Below, in pieces: positions 55,250 through 64,000 of a DNA stretch of 64,000 nucleotides. The stretch covers positions 62,001 to 126,000 of the forward strand of contig NZ_SAWY01000003.1 of NCBI RefSeq assembly GCF_006439335.1, given 5' to 3'. The stretch comes from Litorilituus lipolyticus (GTDB lineage: Bacteria > Pseudomonadota > Gammaproteobacteria > Enterobacterales > Alteromonadaceae). A program made the position numbers and the translations under genes. Each line of letters begins with the position of its first letter. The stretch's first letter is position 1. A model generated the notes under the pieces. It was not told where the DNA came from. It searched no databases and worked only from the letters and a program-made list of their open reading frames with translations.

Positions 55250-56269
55250 TTACTTAAATAGATAACGCTCTATCACTTTAAGTGCACAAACGATATAAAT
55301 AATAGCACTTGTAATTAGTGACACTCGTTGCGCTAAGATAGCATTAAAGTTAGTGTCTGCTGCCATACTACTATTCACCACCACCAATAACGCTATAAAG
55401 CCAGAGCTGTAATATTTAGACATAGTTGAACCAGAAAATATCTGACGACCAAAATACAAACTAGTTATTAATAAGATTAGTAAATAGAAATGAAATTGTG
55501 GTACAGCAACAATTAACCAGTAAAATAGCCAAGCAAAAACACCACCTAGCAAGGTTGATAACAAAGAGTTCTTTCCTGCTTCCTTCCCCTGAGTTAAGTC
55601 AGGTTTTAAAATAAATATGGCAGAGAAAATCATCACCAATAAATAATCTGATAGACCATAAGTAATAAAAACTGCTGCAATAGGAAAGGCCACCATTGTA
55701 CTTTTTAACGCCAGTTTTGCCGCTACTCCAACATAGGCTTTATTGTACTTGGGCTTTACTGGAAACTGCGTAAACTCAGGATCTGGAAAGACAAAATGCG
55801 CTAACCAAATCATGGTAATAGTTAACCAACTTGAATAAACAAAACCTACAGAAAAGCTGATAGCTAACCCTTCATGGCTGTTCGCAATCATGGGTAAAAT
55901 TAAAATGGCAATCATCGACATCAGAGTAAACCAAAACGAGCCACCACGATTCAAGTAGTAATAGAGATGAAACAGCACTAAAGCTAGAATTAAAAGATAA
56001 GCTAACGGAAACTGAAGAAAAAACAGGGAAAATGTTAAGCCTAGGGCGAAGGCAAATAGGGTTGATATCATATTATACAAGCTTGCCCGCAAAGAGGGCT
56101 TTGGCAAGGGCATAGCTAATATCATGGCCGTGAACACGGGCATAAGAAATGCCAGTGGCCAATTAATACCATAAGCTAATGCGCAGGCGAAAGTAACACC
56201 AAAGGCGAATCGAAAAATCCGCATAGTGTTTACATTGGCATAAGCATTAGCTAAAAAAGTTAAAGACAT
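55250..56269 (-). CDS. DUF2955 membrane protein of an efflux pair
   Basis: 339 residues with about ten membrane helices in two halves, each beginning with a short arginine-containing loop (NTMRIFRFAFGVTFACALAYG). Resembles DUF2955/aromatic-acid-exporter-type (FusC-like) proteins that pair with HlyD-type adaptors. It begins 19 bases after the adaptor gene. Likely exports an aromatic acid or lipophilic compound from the cytoplasm; substrate unknown. Confidence 0.82.
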   Translation of the reverse strand: MSLTFLANAYANVNTMRIFRFAFGVTFACALAYGINWPLAFLMPVFTAMILAMPLPKPSLRASLYNMISTLFAFALGLTFSLFFLQFPLAYLLILALVLFHLYYYLNRGGSFWFTLMSMIAILILPMIANSHEGLAISFSVGFVYSSWLTITMIWLAHFVFPDPEFTQFPVKPKYNKAYVGVAAKLALKSTMVAFPIAAVFITYGLSDYLLVMIFSAIFILKPDLTQGKEAGKNSLLSTLLGGVFAWLFYWLIVAVPQFHFYLLILLITSLYFGRQIFSGSTMSKYYSSGFIALLVVVNSSMAADTNFNAILAQRVSLITSAIIYIVCALKVIERYLFK

Positions 56270-56288
56270 TGAAAAAGTAGCTTTGGTG

Positions 56289-57392
56289 TTAATAAATATA
56301 CGAGAGAATACTTAAAATACGTATCCACAACCACCCCATAGCATTAACAAACCCATTATCGCCAGTATAAATTTGTACATCAGCTTGACCACCTAAGCGA
56401 CGAAACTGTCTCGATGAATCATCATCAAAGGTAATCATGACAGGAAAACGTTGCGCATCTCTAAGCCAGCCTGTTTTTGATTCAACAGAAGTTAACCCGC
56501 CTACAACACTGCTTGAATTAGTATCGACAGCAAAGCCAATACTGCTAACAGTACCTTGATATATTTTCCCTGGGTTAACATCTAAGGCGATATCCACCGT
56601 ATTACCTATAGCGAGATTCGCTAAATTATTCTCACGTAAATTCACCTGGATCCAAGCATTATTCGCTTCAATAAAGGTCATCGCAGCAACGCCAGCCGTG
56701 GCAAAATAACCAGTATCCACTTGCAAATTTGTGATTCCTCCTTTTGAAGGAGCCATAATAACGGTACGGCTAAGATCTAACTGTGCTTTTTTAAGTGATG
56801 CCAGAGCTGAACGTATACGAGGATTATCATTACCCTCTTTACCTAAAGCTTGTTTCGCTTTATCTAAATTAGCTTTGGCACTAACTACCTCTGCTTCGCT
56901 TGCTTTAATAGCGGCTCTGGCCTTATCACCATCAGAATGGGACAACACATTTTTCCTTTCCATTTCAAACACACGAGCACTTTGTGCTTTAACATGTTCA
57001 ACATTGGTTTCTGCCACCACTAACTGCGCTTGAGCAGTAACGACGCTTGCCATTCCAGCACCTATTTCTTGACCTGCCATTTCTAGAGCTGCTTCAGCAT
57101 TTTCAACAGCTAATTCATAATCACTAGCATCAATACGAAACAAAACATCACCAGCTTCAACAATTTGATCTTGCTTGACTAAAACTTCCGTAATACGGCC
57201 AGACACTTGCGGAACGATTGGCGTTACATATGTTTGTAGCCTGGCTTGATCTGACCAAGGAGCGTGACGGTCAGCAACAATGTACCAAACAAAAATAAAA
57301 GCGGTTAGTATCAGAATATACTTAGTGATTTTACGGACAGGATCTTGAATGGCTTGTGAGGTATTTTCTTGGCTAACTTCTTGTTCCGACAT
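56289..57392 (-). CDS. HlyD/EmrA family secretion adaptor
   Basis: 367 residues: cytoplasmic N-terminus, one helix (about 25-42), lipoyl-like halves (TPIVPQVSGRITEVLVKQDQ and APSKGGITNLQVDTGYFATAG) around a long alpha-helical hairpin (about 90-190), then a beta-barrel. Membrane-fusion partner for the DUF2955 permease encoded next; the set is adaptor, permease, then the Kazal lipoprotein. No outer-membrane channel is included, so TolC must be recruited. Confidence 0.9.
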   Translation of the reverse strand: MSEQEVSQENTSQAIQDPVRKITKYILILTAFIFVWYIVADRHAPWSDQARLQTYVTPIVPQVSGRITEVLVKQDQIVEAGDVLFRIDASDYELAVENAEAALEMAGQEIGAGMASVVTAQAQLVVAETNVEHVKAQSARVFEMERKNVLSHSDGDKARAAIKASEAEVVSAKANLDKAKQALGKEGNDNPRIRSALASLKKAQLDLSRTVIMAPSKGGITNLQVDTGYFATAGVAAMTFIEANNAWIQVNLRENNLANLAIGNTVDIALDVNPGKIYQGTVSSIGFAVDTNSSSVVGGLTSVESKTGWLRDAQRFPVMITFDDDSSRQFRRLGGQADVQIYTGDNGFVNAMGWLWIRILSILSYIY

Positions 57393-57559
57393 AGTTATCT
57401 TTTATCCATAATTTTATTTTCTTTATTTAGGGGCTATTGATGTTTGTTTCAGCGATCTTACAGAAAACCCCAAAACCTATAATTTCATCACACTTTAGCT
57501 GTTTTATAACGGCGAACAGGAGTACATATAATCGTATATTCCTAAAGAATCAAATAAGC

Positions 57560-59137
57560 CTATAGATTAAATGAAAATAGTACCTCTGTATTTCTACCTT
57601 CCTTTTTCGCTTGATAAAGTGCTTGATCTGCCTTTTCGATAATATCTTCAATAGCAATTGCTTTTTCATCCTTCTCATTGGCATCTACAATACACGCTCC
57701 AAGGCTAATAGTTAAATATTCAGATACCGAAGAATCAGGATGAATTATTTTCTCTTCAACAAGGCTTATGCGAATTTCTGTTAATTGCTTTGCGATATAG
57801 GCATGTGAAACATCACTAAAAACCATGATAAATTCTTCACCACCAAAGCGCGCACAAATATCACTACCGCGTTTGAAGAACTTACTTAAATGTTTGGCAA
57901 CATGAATAAGCGCTTTATCGCCTTCTTGATGCCCTAAGCTATCATTGTATTTCTTAAAATAATCAATATCAGCTAAAATAACGCAAAAACCAATGTCATG
58001 GCGCTTGAGTAAATTTAATTGTCTTTCAATATGTTGAGTAAAGGCTCTTCTATTGGCTATTTGTGTTAGTGGATCTAAGTATACTTGCTCATTTAATTTT
58101 TTTTCTTGCAATTTAACAGTATGAGTTAGTTGATTAAAATTAATAGCAAAATCGTCAAGTTCTGCGATGTGCGTATTTTCATTTAATTGCTGGAATTTTA
58201 AAGTGTCTCTCATGGCTTTAATCTGTGACGATATTGCTTGGATAGGAGAGACTATTTTATTAATAGACCATACACGCCATACTAAAAGCATCAGTATCAA
58301 TATACCGACATAGATAATGCCACGCTCATCTACCCAAGGTGACACAACACTGGTGGTATGGGTCACTGTTAAAACAGCAATAGGCTTATCTAAAAAGTCA
58401 GTAATCACTAACTGATTAACCGGATGCTGCTTACCTATAACAGGAATATCAGTCCACTGTTTCAACGTAGAAGGCTTAACCACTTCATTTACAACATCTA
58501 GAGTCAACTGTGCATAGCTGTCTTGCGCGATCTGTGCTAAAAAATCGTCATCCAATACCCGAATTAGTACAAGATGACCTTGTATTGTTTTATCATCATC
58601 GAAGGCATTCACTTGCACACTACTAAAAAAAGCAGGGCCTTTCACCGTAGAGATCATCCCAGAAATTGGCTCAAACCTTTTTTGATTTTTTGATTGGTTA
58701 AAGAGCTCTTTATGTTCAGGAAAGCGGGTAAAGTCATCTAATTCAAACTGAATTTTCGTGCGTGTAGAATGATCAAAGCCTTTTTTATAAATCGAGTTAA
58801 ACTGCTTATCAACAAAAATAATGCCATCAATATTTAACTCAACAAACATATCATCGGCTAATACTTGCTTAATGAATGCTTGATTTGGTTTTTGTAAAAA
58901 CTCTGCGGTTTGACGAGAAGTAGCTAGATGATAGCTTGCATCTTCTAGCCTTGAAAAATAGCGTTGGGCATCATGACGAATGTCATCTAAATCACTTTTA
59001 ATTAATAAACTTAATGTTTCTTCCGTATGAGGTCGTTCGATAAATACTTGATAGCCTACTTTCGTTAAAATGAAGATCATGACAACAATAATAAAGGCTC
59101 GCAACTGTAGCTGACTTATTGTAGGTGCTGATTTCAT
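57560..59137 (-). CDS. Membrane diguanylate cyclase with periplasmic sensor
   Basis: 525 residues: helix at about 10-30, periplasmic CHASE-like region (about 35-265), second helix (270-290), HAMP-like coiled coil, then GGDEF. Motif GGEEF near 440 with inhibitory RGSD exactly five residues before it, both intact; expected to make cyclic di-GMP. Monocistronic; the ligand is unknown. The 280 bases upstream are AT-rich and show no other feature. Confidence 0.93.
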   Translation of the reverse strand: MKSAPTISQLQLRAFIIVVMIFILTKVGYQVFIERPHTEETLSLLIKSDLDDIRHDAQRYFSRLEDASYHLATSRQTAEFLQKPNQAFIKQVLADDMFVELNIDGIIFVDKQFNSIYKKGFDHSTRTKIQFELDDFTRFPEHKELFNQSKNQKRFEPISGMISTVKGPAFFSSVQVNAFDDDKTIQGHLVLIRVLDDDFLAQIAQDSYAQLTLDVVNEVVKPSTLKQWTDIPVIGKQHPVNQLVITDFLDKPIAVLTVTHTTSVVSPWVDERGIIYVGILILMLLVWRVWSINKIVSPIQAISSQIKAMRDTLKFQQLNENTHIAELDDFAINFNQLTHTVKLQEKKLNEQVYLDPLTQIANRRAFTQHIERQLNLLKRHDIGFCVILADIDYFKKYNDSLGHQEGDKALIHVAKHLSKFFKRGSDICARFGGEEFIMVFSDVSHAYIAKQLTEIRISLVEEKIIHPDSSVSEYLTISLGACIVDANEKDEKAIAIEDIIEKADQALYQAKKEGRNTEVLFSFNL

Positions 59138-59482
59138 AATAAATACTCATTTACCCATTGTAAATTTGAATTCTGTCAACGTTAAAACTTGGTAAGTAAC
59201 ATTTTTTGCCTATCAAAAAACATACAATATATCTTAAAACACACCAGAAATAAATCTTAGCTATTTTTAATTAATACATGCTAAATATTTGAATTTGAAA
59301 AAAGTATCTCTATTCAATTGCTATAGATTGTAATTCGCGTACTTTTTCATATAAAAAATTAATGGTGCTATAAAAAATTTTATGAATGTGCCACCTCTGC
59401 CTTTAAATATGATATTTTCATGGAAAAAATCAATAAAAACAGTACACTTCATAATCGAGCTCACACTGTTTCTGGAGACATG

Positions 59483-61648
59483 ATGTCAATAGCAAAACTC
59501 TATAATAAATTAAGCCCTTTTCAACGTGTAATTGTTGCACTATTACTTGGTATTGCTACGGGGATATTTGTTGGCGAGCCAGCAGGACAACTAGAGATTC
59601 TAGGTAATGTTTACATCAGCTTATTACAGATGACTGTTTTACCTTATGTGTTGGTATCCATTATTGGTGGGTTAGGTAGATTAGATAGCAACATGGCAAC
59701 CACTATTGGCACCAGAGCTGTTAAAATAATCCTAGCAGTTTGGCTCGCTGTCATGTGTACATTACTCTTTTTGCCATTAGCTTATCCCAATTGGCAAACT
59801 GGTGGTTTTTTCAGTAGTAGTATGATTACTGAGCCGACAACTTTTAACTTTATTAAACTATATATCCCCTCAAATATATTTTCCTCATTATCTGAAACCG
59901 TGGTACCTGCCGTCGTCTTATTTTCTTTATTAATGGGTATTGCCTTAATTAACGTAAAGAATAAAGAAACATTATTAATTCTGACCACAAATGTTGGCGA
60001 CAGCTTAATGAAAGTTGCTTCTTATGTAACTAAGTTAGCCCCTCTTGGTATTTTTGCTATTTCTGCCTCTGCAGCAGGCACATTAGAAGTGGAGGAATTA
60101 GGTCGATTACAAGTATTTCTGTGGGTCTATATAACGGCTGCAGCTTTGCTCGCCTTTGTACTTTTACCACTACTTATTCATTGGGCAACACCTTTTACCT
60201 ATCGAGAAGTGCTATCAACAGCTGGTGAAGCAATGATCACTGCTATTGCAACAGGCTCGGTTCTTGTTGTATTGCCTATGATAATAGATCGCTCCAAAGA
60301 GCTTCTTGCAAAACATAAAATGGAGTGTGAAGAAACAGATTCAACAGTTGATGTATTAGTGCCTACAGCCTACAGTTTTCCAAATTCAGGAACATTATTA
60401 GGTTTAGGCTTTGTTTTGTTTTCAGCTTGGTACGTCGGTACACCGCTAGGTATTGAGCAATATCTTGCTTTTGTAACCATGGGCGCTTTAACAGCCTTTG
60501 GTAAAATGGCAATTGCTATCCCCTTCTTATTAGACTTTTTTGATTTACCTGCGGATCAGTTTCAACTGTATTTATTAGGTAGTGTTGTCACCGCTCGATT
60601 TGCTGTAGGTTTAGCTGCATTACATGGTTTTGTAATAACACTTTTAGTGGCATCAGCTGTAATAAAAAAAATGAAATGGCACCGTTTTTTTCAAGCTATC
60701 GGCGTCCATTTAGGGGTGACATTTTCAGTGATGATAGTCGTCGGACTGTTATTGAAGTCTTTGATCCCATATAAATATGAGGGTGTGCAAACCTTTGAAT
60801 CATTAAGGGCAATGTCACCTATCGTCGAACGAGTCCCTTACCAATCATTACAGCCTTTGACCGCTAATGAATTAACTCAACCTAGACTCGACATTATACT
60901 TGAGCGTGGCAATATTCGTATCGGCTACTTCAATGCAAGTTTGCCATATGCCTTCAAAAACAATGATAACCAAATAGTAGGTTTTGACATTGAATTGATG
61001 AATGAATTTGCCAAAGATCTCGGTGTTAAAGTTGCCTTGATTCGTATTGATAATATCAAAGATGAAGCTAAGCTGTTAGAAAATGGCAGCATAGATATCA
61101 CAATTGGTGGAAAAATCATAACGCCATTGAGAGCACTTAAAGTTGCTTTTTCAGATTCATACACTCATCACAGTGCGGGATTACTCATACACGATGCAAA
61201 AAGAGATGATTTTGCCGACTTATATGATATTCAAGAGCTAAAAGACTTTAACCTTGGTATTGGCAAAAGCAAATATTATCAAGAAGCGGTTAAAGAGTAT
61301 TTCCCTAACGCGAAATTAATTGAAGTCTCTAACATTCGACATTTCCTTAAAGGAAAACATGCTGATGTTGATGCGCTTATCTATTCAACAGAGGCCGGTT
61401 CAGCTTGGGCTATGCTCTATCCTAACTTTTCTGCCATCGTTCCAAAAGGTATGAAATTAAAAGCACCAGTTGGCTTTACATTACCTAAAGGTCAAGCTGA
61501 TTACGTCGCTTTTATAAATACTTGGTTAAAACTGAAAAAAGATAATGGCTTCCAAGATAAGGTATATAACTATTGGATTTTAGGTGAAAACCCTAAAGCC
61601 AAAAGACCAAGATGGTCAGTAATGAAAGACGTATTAGGCTGGCTGTAA
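59483..61648 (+). CDS. Cation:dicarboxylate symporter fused to a periplasmic solute-binding domain
   Basis: 721 residues from ATG 59483, chosen because GGAG lies 5 bases before it; the frame is also open from ATG 59420. First about 425 residues: DAACS symporter (QRVIVALLLGIATGIFVG, LQMTVLPYVLVSIIGGLG, FTMA-like region VPTAYSFPNSGTLLGLG, helix FFDLPADQF). From about 455 a complete SBP_bac_3 domain: LERGNIRIGYFNASLPYAF, QIVGFDIELMNEFAKDLGV, ITPLRALKVAFSDSYTHH, FSAIVPKGMKLK, ending KVYNYWILGE. The usual mobile binding protein is thus tethered to its own transporter. Likely takes up glutamate- or dicarboxylate-type solutes. Confidence 0.9.
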   Translation: MSIAKLYNKLSPFQRVIVALLLGIATGIFVGEPAGQLEILGNVYISLLQMTVLPYVLVSIIGGLGRLDSNMATTIGTRAVKIILAVWLAVMCTLLFLPLAYPNWQTGGFFSSSMITEPTTFNFIKLYIPSNIFSSLSETVVPAVVLFSLLMGIALINVKNKETLLILTTNVGDSLMKVASYVTKLAPLGIFAISASAAGTLEVEELGRLQVFLWVYITAAALLAFVLLPLLIHWATPFTYREVLSTAGEAMITAIATGSVLVVLPMIIDRSKELLAKHKMECEETDSTVDVLVPTAYSFPNSGTLLGLGFVLFSAWYVGTPLGIEQYLAFVTMGALTAFGKMAIAIPFLLDFFDLPADQFQLYLLGSVVTARFAVGLAALHGFVITLLVASAVIKKMKWHRFFQAIGVHLGVTFSVMIVVGLLLKSLIPYKYEGVQTFESLRAMSPIVERVPYQSLQPLTANELTQPRLDIILERGNIRIGYFNASLPYAFKNNDNQIVGFDIELMNEFAKDLGVKVALIRIDNIKDEAKLLENGSIDITIGGKIITPLRALKVAFSDSYTHHSAGLLIHDAKRDDFADLYDIQELKDFNLGIGKSKYYQEAVKEYFPNAKLIEVSNIRHFLKGKHADVDALIYSTEAGSAWAMLYPNFSAIVPKGMKLKAPVGFTLPKGQADYVAFINTWLKLKKDNGFQDKVYNYWILGENPKAKRPRWSVMKDVLGWL

Positions 61649-61684
61649 TAGCGGATTGTAATTTCTAAGGATAAAATCATGCAC

Positions 61685-61706
61685 TCACCCTAGCTTGGGT
61701 GATTTG
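61685..61706 (+). terminator. Weak hairpin after the fusion transporter
   Basis: TCACCC-TAGCTT-GGGTGA followed by TTTGAT, 37 bases after the stop. Short stem and no T-run. Confidence 0.5.
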
Positions 61707-61793
61707 ATATCAACTTGTTAAGTAAAGTTTTTTTGCTCATAATAACTTATCAATAAATACTTTTATGATAATAATTAAAACAGAGATGTTATT

Positions 61794-62471
61794 TTGAAAA
61801 AAATGGATGAACGCGACAATTTTGTCTACCTGACTTTTGCACTAATTTTATTATTACTAGGCACTGCCGCTGCGCAACAATTCTTTGATGACTCAATGCA
61901 GCGGTTAATGCAATCAACAACAGTTATTACCTTATTAGTCGCGGTTTGGGGAGTAAAATCTGAGCAATTCATTCTTCGAAAAACCTTTATATTTCCTCTG
62001 GCTATCTTTTTTGTTGCCATTTTTAGCAACTGGTTGGGCAATGCCGGATTTGATCAATTCTATCTACTATTGCTGTTAAGTTTTTTCATATCAACTTCAA
62101 TTAAAACCGCGAAACAAGTGCTGTTTACCGGAATTATTGACGGTAATAAAATTCTAGGGGCCATCTGCTTATACTTATTGATGGGTTTAATTTGGGCCAT
62201 TATTTACACGTTATTGCAACTTACATTTCCTGGCTCTTTTCTTGCCATGCAAACCAGTAGCGATTGGTATTCTTTATTTCCTAACTTTGTTTACTTTTCA
62301 TTTGTCACAATCACAACGCTTGGCTTTGGAGATATTGCGCCGACATTACCCGTCGCTAAATTTTTAGTTTATTTTGAAGCCATTTTTGGCCAATTCTATT
62401 TAGCTATTTTAGTGGCAAGCTTAGTTGGATCTCGTATGTCAAACATCACGAAAACTCAACAAAACACTTAA
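61794..62471 (+). CDS. Two-pore-type potassium-channel-like protein
   Basis: 225 residues with two N-terminal helices, two more near 60-100, and a C-terminal pore unit: helix LLMGLIWAIIYTLLQL, pore loop FVTITTLGFGDIAP, helix FGQFYLAILVASLVG. The selectivity filter TLGFGD differs from TVGYGD by two conservative changes, so potassium permeation is probable. Start uncertain: TTG 61794 or ATG 61803. Followed by an AI-2E-family gene after 30 bases. Confidence 0.85.
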   Translation: MKKMDERDNFVYLTFALILLLLGTAAAQQFFDDSMQRLMQSTTVITLLVAVWGVKSEQFILRKTFIFPLAIFFVAIFSNWLGNAGFDQFYLLLLLSFFISTSIKTAKQVLFTGIIDGNKILGAICLYLLMGLIWAIIYTLLQLTFPGSFLAMQTSSDWYSLFPNFVYFSFVTITTLGFGDIAPTLPVAKFLVYFEAIFGQFYLAILVASLVGSRMSNITKTQQNT

Positions 62472-62501
62472 TATAAACTTACACGGAACGGTTATTTAAA
62501 C

Positions 62502-63605
62502 ATGAGCCTAAAACATAACATTACTGAATCGCAAACTCTTAATCAACAAGTGATAGATGCAGCAATAAAGCTTGGTGCTGTAGCCCTTCTTATTGGCTGG
62601 TGTTTTGCTATTTTACGTCCTTTTATCTTGATTGTTTTATGGGGGGCTATCTTAGCGGTTGCCTTAAAACCGATACATAATAAACTCACTAAAGTGCTAA
62701 AAGGAAAAGTAAGTATTGCTTCAACGGTTATCGCTGTTGTAGGAATTGCTCTTATAGTGGTTCCTGCTGTGAATTTATCTGCTTCTTCAATTGAGTCAGC
62801 ACAATACATCTATAATGGTATTGAAGACGGTACACTAAAAATTCCACAAGCGAATGAAAGCGTAAAACAATGGCCTATTATTGGCGAACAAAGCTATGCT
62901 TTATGGCAAGCTGCCTCACAAGATATTCAAAAAGTTGCTAGTCAATATTCTGAGCAGATTAAGACTCTTTCAGCTTCTCTGCTTTCTGCTGCTGCTGGCC
63001 TTGGGGGAGGTATATTACAGTTTATTATTTCACTTATTATTGCCGTTGTCTTTATGGCTAAAGCTGACATTTCTTCTCAAGGACTACAACGCCTAATGTT
63101 CCGTTTAATGGGTGAAAACGGCCAACGAACTATTACAACTACCGTTGCAACAATTCGAAGTGTTGCCATGGGAGTACTAGGTGTTGCCGTCATTCAATCG
63201 TTACTTGCTGGTATTGGATTATTAATTGCTGACATTCCAGCAGCAGGTATTTGGGCAAGTGTTATTCTTATATTGGCTATAGCGCAATTACCTCCTATCA
63301 TCATTTTAGGGCCTATTGCTGCGTACTACTTCTCAGTAGCGGATACCACACCCGCCATAATTTTTCTTATTTATAGTATCGTTGTAAGCAGTAGTGATGC
63401 CTTCTTAAAGCCATTGTTTTTAGGTCGAGGAATGGATATTCCTATGTTAGTAATCTTACTTGGTGCCATTGGCGGTATGTTGCTTTCAGGTATTATTGGC
63501 TTGTTCGTAGGTGCTGTAGTATTAGCATTAGGTTACCAGCTGATGTTAGATTGGCTATCTCAAAACTCTGAAGACACAGAAGGAGCTGCAAATGAAACTC
63601 TGTAA
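62502..63605 (+). CDS. AI-2E family transporter (YdiK/PerM-like)
   Basis: 367 residues with about eight helices: N-terminal pair (AVALLIGWCFAILRPFILIVLWGAI), a helical periplasmic or cytoplasmic insert (80-160), and a conserved C-terminal LLGAIGGMLLSGIIGLFVGAVVLALGYQL. Members move signalling molecules, sodium or protons; function here is unknown. Likely in one unit with the channel gene. Confidence 0.92.
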   Translation: MSLKHNITESQTLNQQVIDAAIKLGAVALLIGWCFAILRPFILIVLWGAILAVALKPIHNKLTKVLKGKVSIASTVIAVVGIALIVVPAVNLSASSIESAQYIYNGIEDGTLKIPQANESVKQWPIIGEQSYALWQAASQDIQKVASQYSEQIKTLSASLLSAAAGLGGGILQFIISLIIAVVFMAKADISSQGLQRLMFRLMGENGQRTITTTVATIRSVAMGVLGVAVIQSLLAGIGLLIADIPAAGIWASVILILAIAQLPPIIILGPIAAYYFSVADTTPAIIFLIYSIVVSSSDAFLKPLFLGRGMDIPMLVILLGAIGGMLLSGIIGLFVGAVVLALGYQLMLDWLSQNSEDTEGAANETL

Positions 63606-63656
63606 CGATATATAACAGAGTCATCGAAAATAGTAAGAGCGCTAAAAGGAAATTAA

Positions 63657-64000
63657 ATGTTTAAGAATCGTCAATTTTTTACTCTCTTTTTCGTATTGTT
63701 AATGACATTAAACTTAACAGCATGTTCATTAAAAGAGATCAGTGAGCAGTCAGAAATACTCAATGATTTAGCACAGCTAACAGGTAAAGTTAGCTCTGTT
63801 GAAAGAACTGATGCAAATATCATGGTCGCTGTGCTAACTAAAAGTGATACCCGCACAGAAATTATATCTCAAATACAAGCAGATACGGACGGAAATTATA
63901 AGCTTAATGTTCTACCAGGTACTTATCTAATTGGTGCATATATAGATAAAAACAATAACAAGAAAAGAGAAGCAAACGAAAGTGCCAGCATGTACAGCAT
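63657..64000 (+). CDS. Lipoprotein, 3' end outside the window
   Basis: Open from ATG 63657, preceded by AAAGGAA, to the last base; 114 codons seen. Lipoprotein signal LMTLNLTAC (Cys23), then a beta-rich domain GKVSSVERTDANIMVAVLT, ADTDGNYKLNVLPGTYLIGA, followed by DKNNNKKREANE, like a carboxypeptidase-regulatory-like fold with a calcium-type loop. The rest is unseen, so the enzyme part, if any, cannot be named. It follows the AI-2E gene by 51 bases. Confidence 0.8.
   Translation, partial: MFKNRQFFTLFFVLLMTLNLTACSLKEISEQSEILNDLAQLTGKVSSVERTDANIMVAVLTKSDTRTEIISQIQADTDGNYKLNVLPGTYLIGAYIDKNNNKKREANESASMYS

Overview
The window looks like an ordinary chromosomal segment of a low-GC marine gammaproteobacterium of the Alteromonadales, most like Colwellia or Thalassotalea. 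This rests on protein character (valS, the rib cluster, glyA, mutY-yggX, trmB-yggL, an Oar-type TonB receptor, many GGDEF and histidine-kinase sensors) and on AT-rich intergenic DNA. No insertion sequence, prophage, CRISPR array or rRNA gene is visible. Assignments are by eye from motifs; no search was run.

Layout. 1-1.8 kb: 3' end of valS, then a cold-shock gene with a long leader. 1.9-12 kb: a minus-strand copper operon (DUF411 lipoprotein, cusC, cusB with a CusF-like tail, cusA) that runs on into a peptidase-C15-like lipoprotein without the catalytic Cys and two PepSY membrane proteins; a His/Met/Cys-rich exported protein lies upstream. 12.1-17.1 kb: nrdR-ribD-ribE-ribBX and glyA. 17.4-22.1 kb: an apparent operon of alpha/beta hydrolase, ABC exporter, ECF sigma factor and membrane protein. 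22.3-29.1 kb: EF-hand protein, TrhA-like protein, hemerythrin-PAS protein, TonB receptor and diguanylate cyclase. 29.2 kb: tRNA-Phe. 29.3-36.6 kb: DUF1289 protein, SulP transporter and a hydroxyproline catabolic cluster (GntR regulator, ketoglutarate-semialdehyde dehydrogenase, epimerase, divergent FAD oxidase). 36.6-42.6 kb: histidine kinase, HtrA-like protease, trmB-yggL, mutY-yggX. 42.6-44.9 kb: a second, identical tRNA-Phe, then tRNA-Thr and a LexA-controlled umuDC pair. 45-50.6 kb: LysR regulator, small exported protein, an overlooked 45-codon gene, PDC sensor, hybrid kinase. 50.8-57.4 kb: choice-of-anchor lipoprotein, queuosine-mannosyltransferase-like protein, SYLF-like lipoprotein, and an HlyD/DUF2955 efflux pair followed by a Kazal lipoprotein. 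57.5-64 kb: diguanylate cyclase, a symporter fused to a solute-binding domain, an ion channel, an AI-2E family protein and a truncated lipoprotein gene.

The most striking signal is at 54.57-55.23 kb. The Kazal-type lipoprotein ends three codons after the slippery heptamer A AAA AAG. A purine-rich AGGAG lies exactly 10 nt upstream, as in dnaX, and an inverted repeat begins 5 nt downstream. The -1 frame then encodes a complete COG3650-like domain with no start codon of its own. This is either a programmed -1 frameshift that makes two products or a recent frameshift mutation. The second strongest is the extension of the cus operon by three genes not normally part of it. The third is a 14-bp palindrome filling the spacer of a predicted promoter of the hydroxyproline operon, with a near copy at the predicted TonB-receptor promoter, which suggests a shared GntR regulon.
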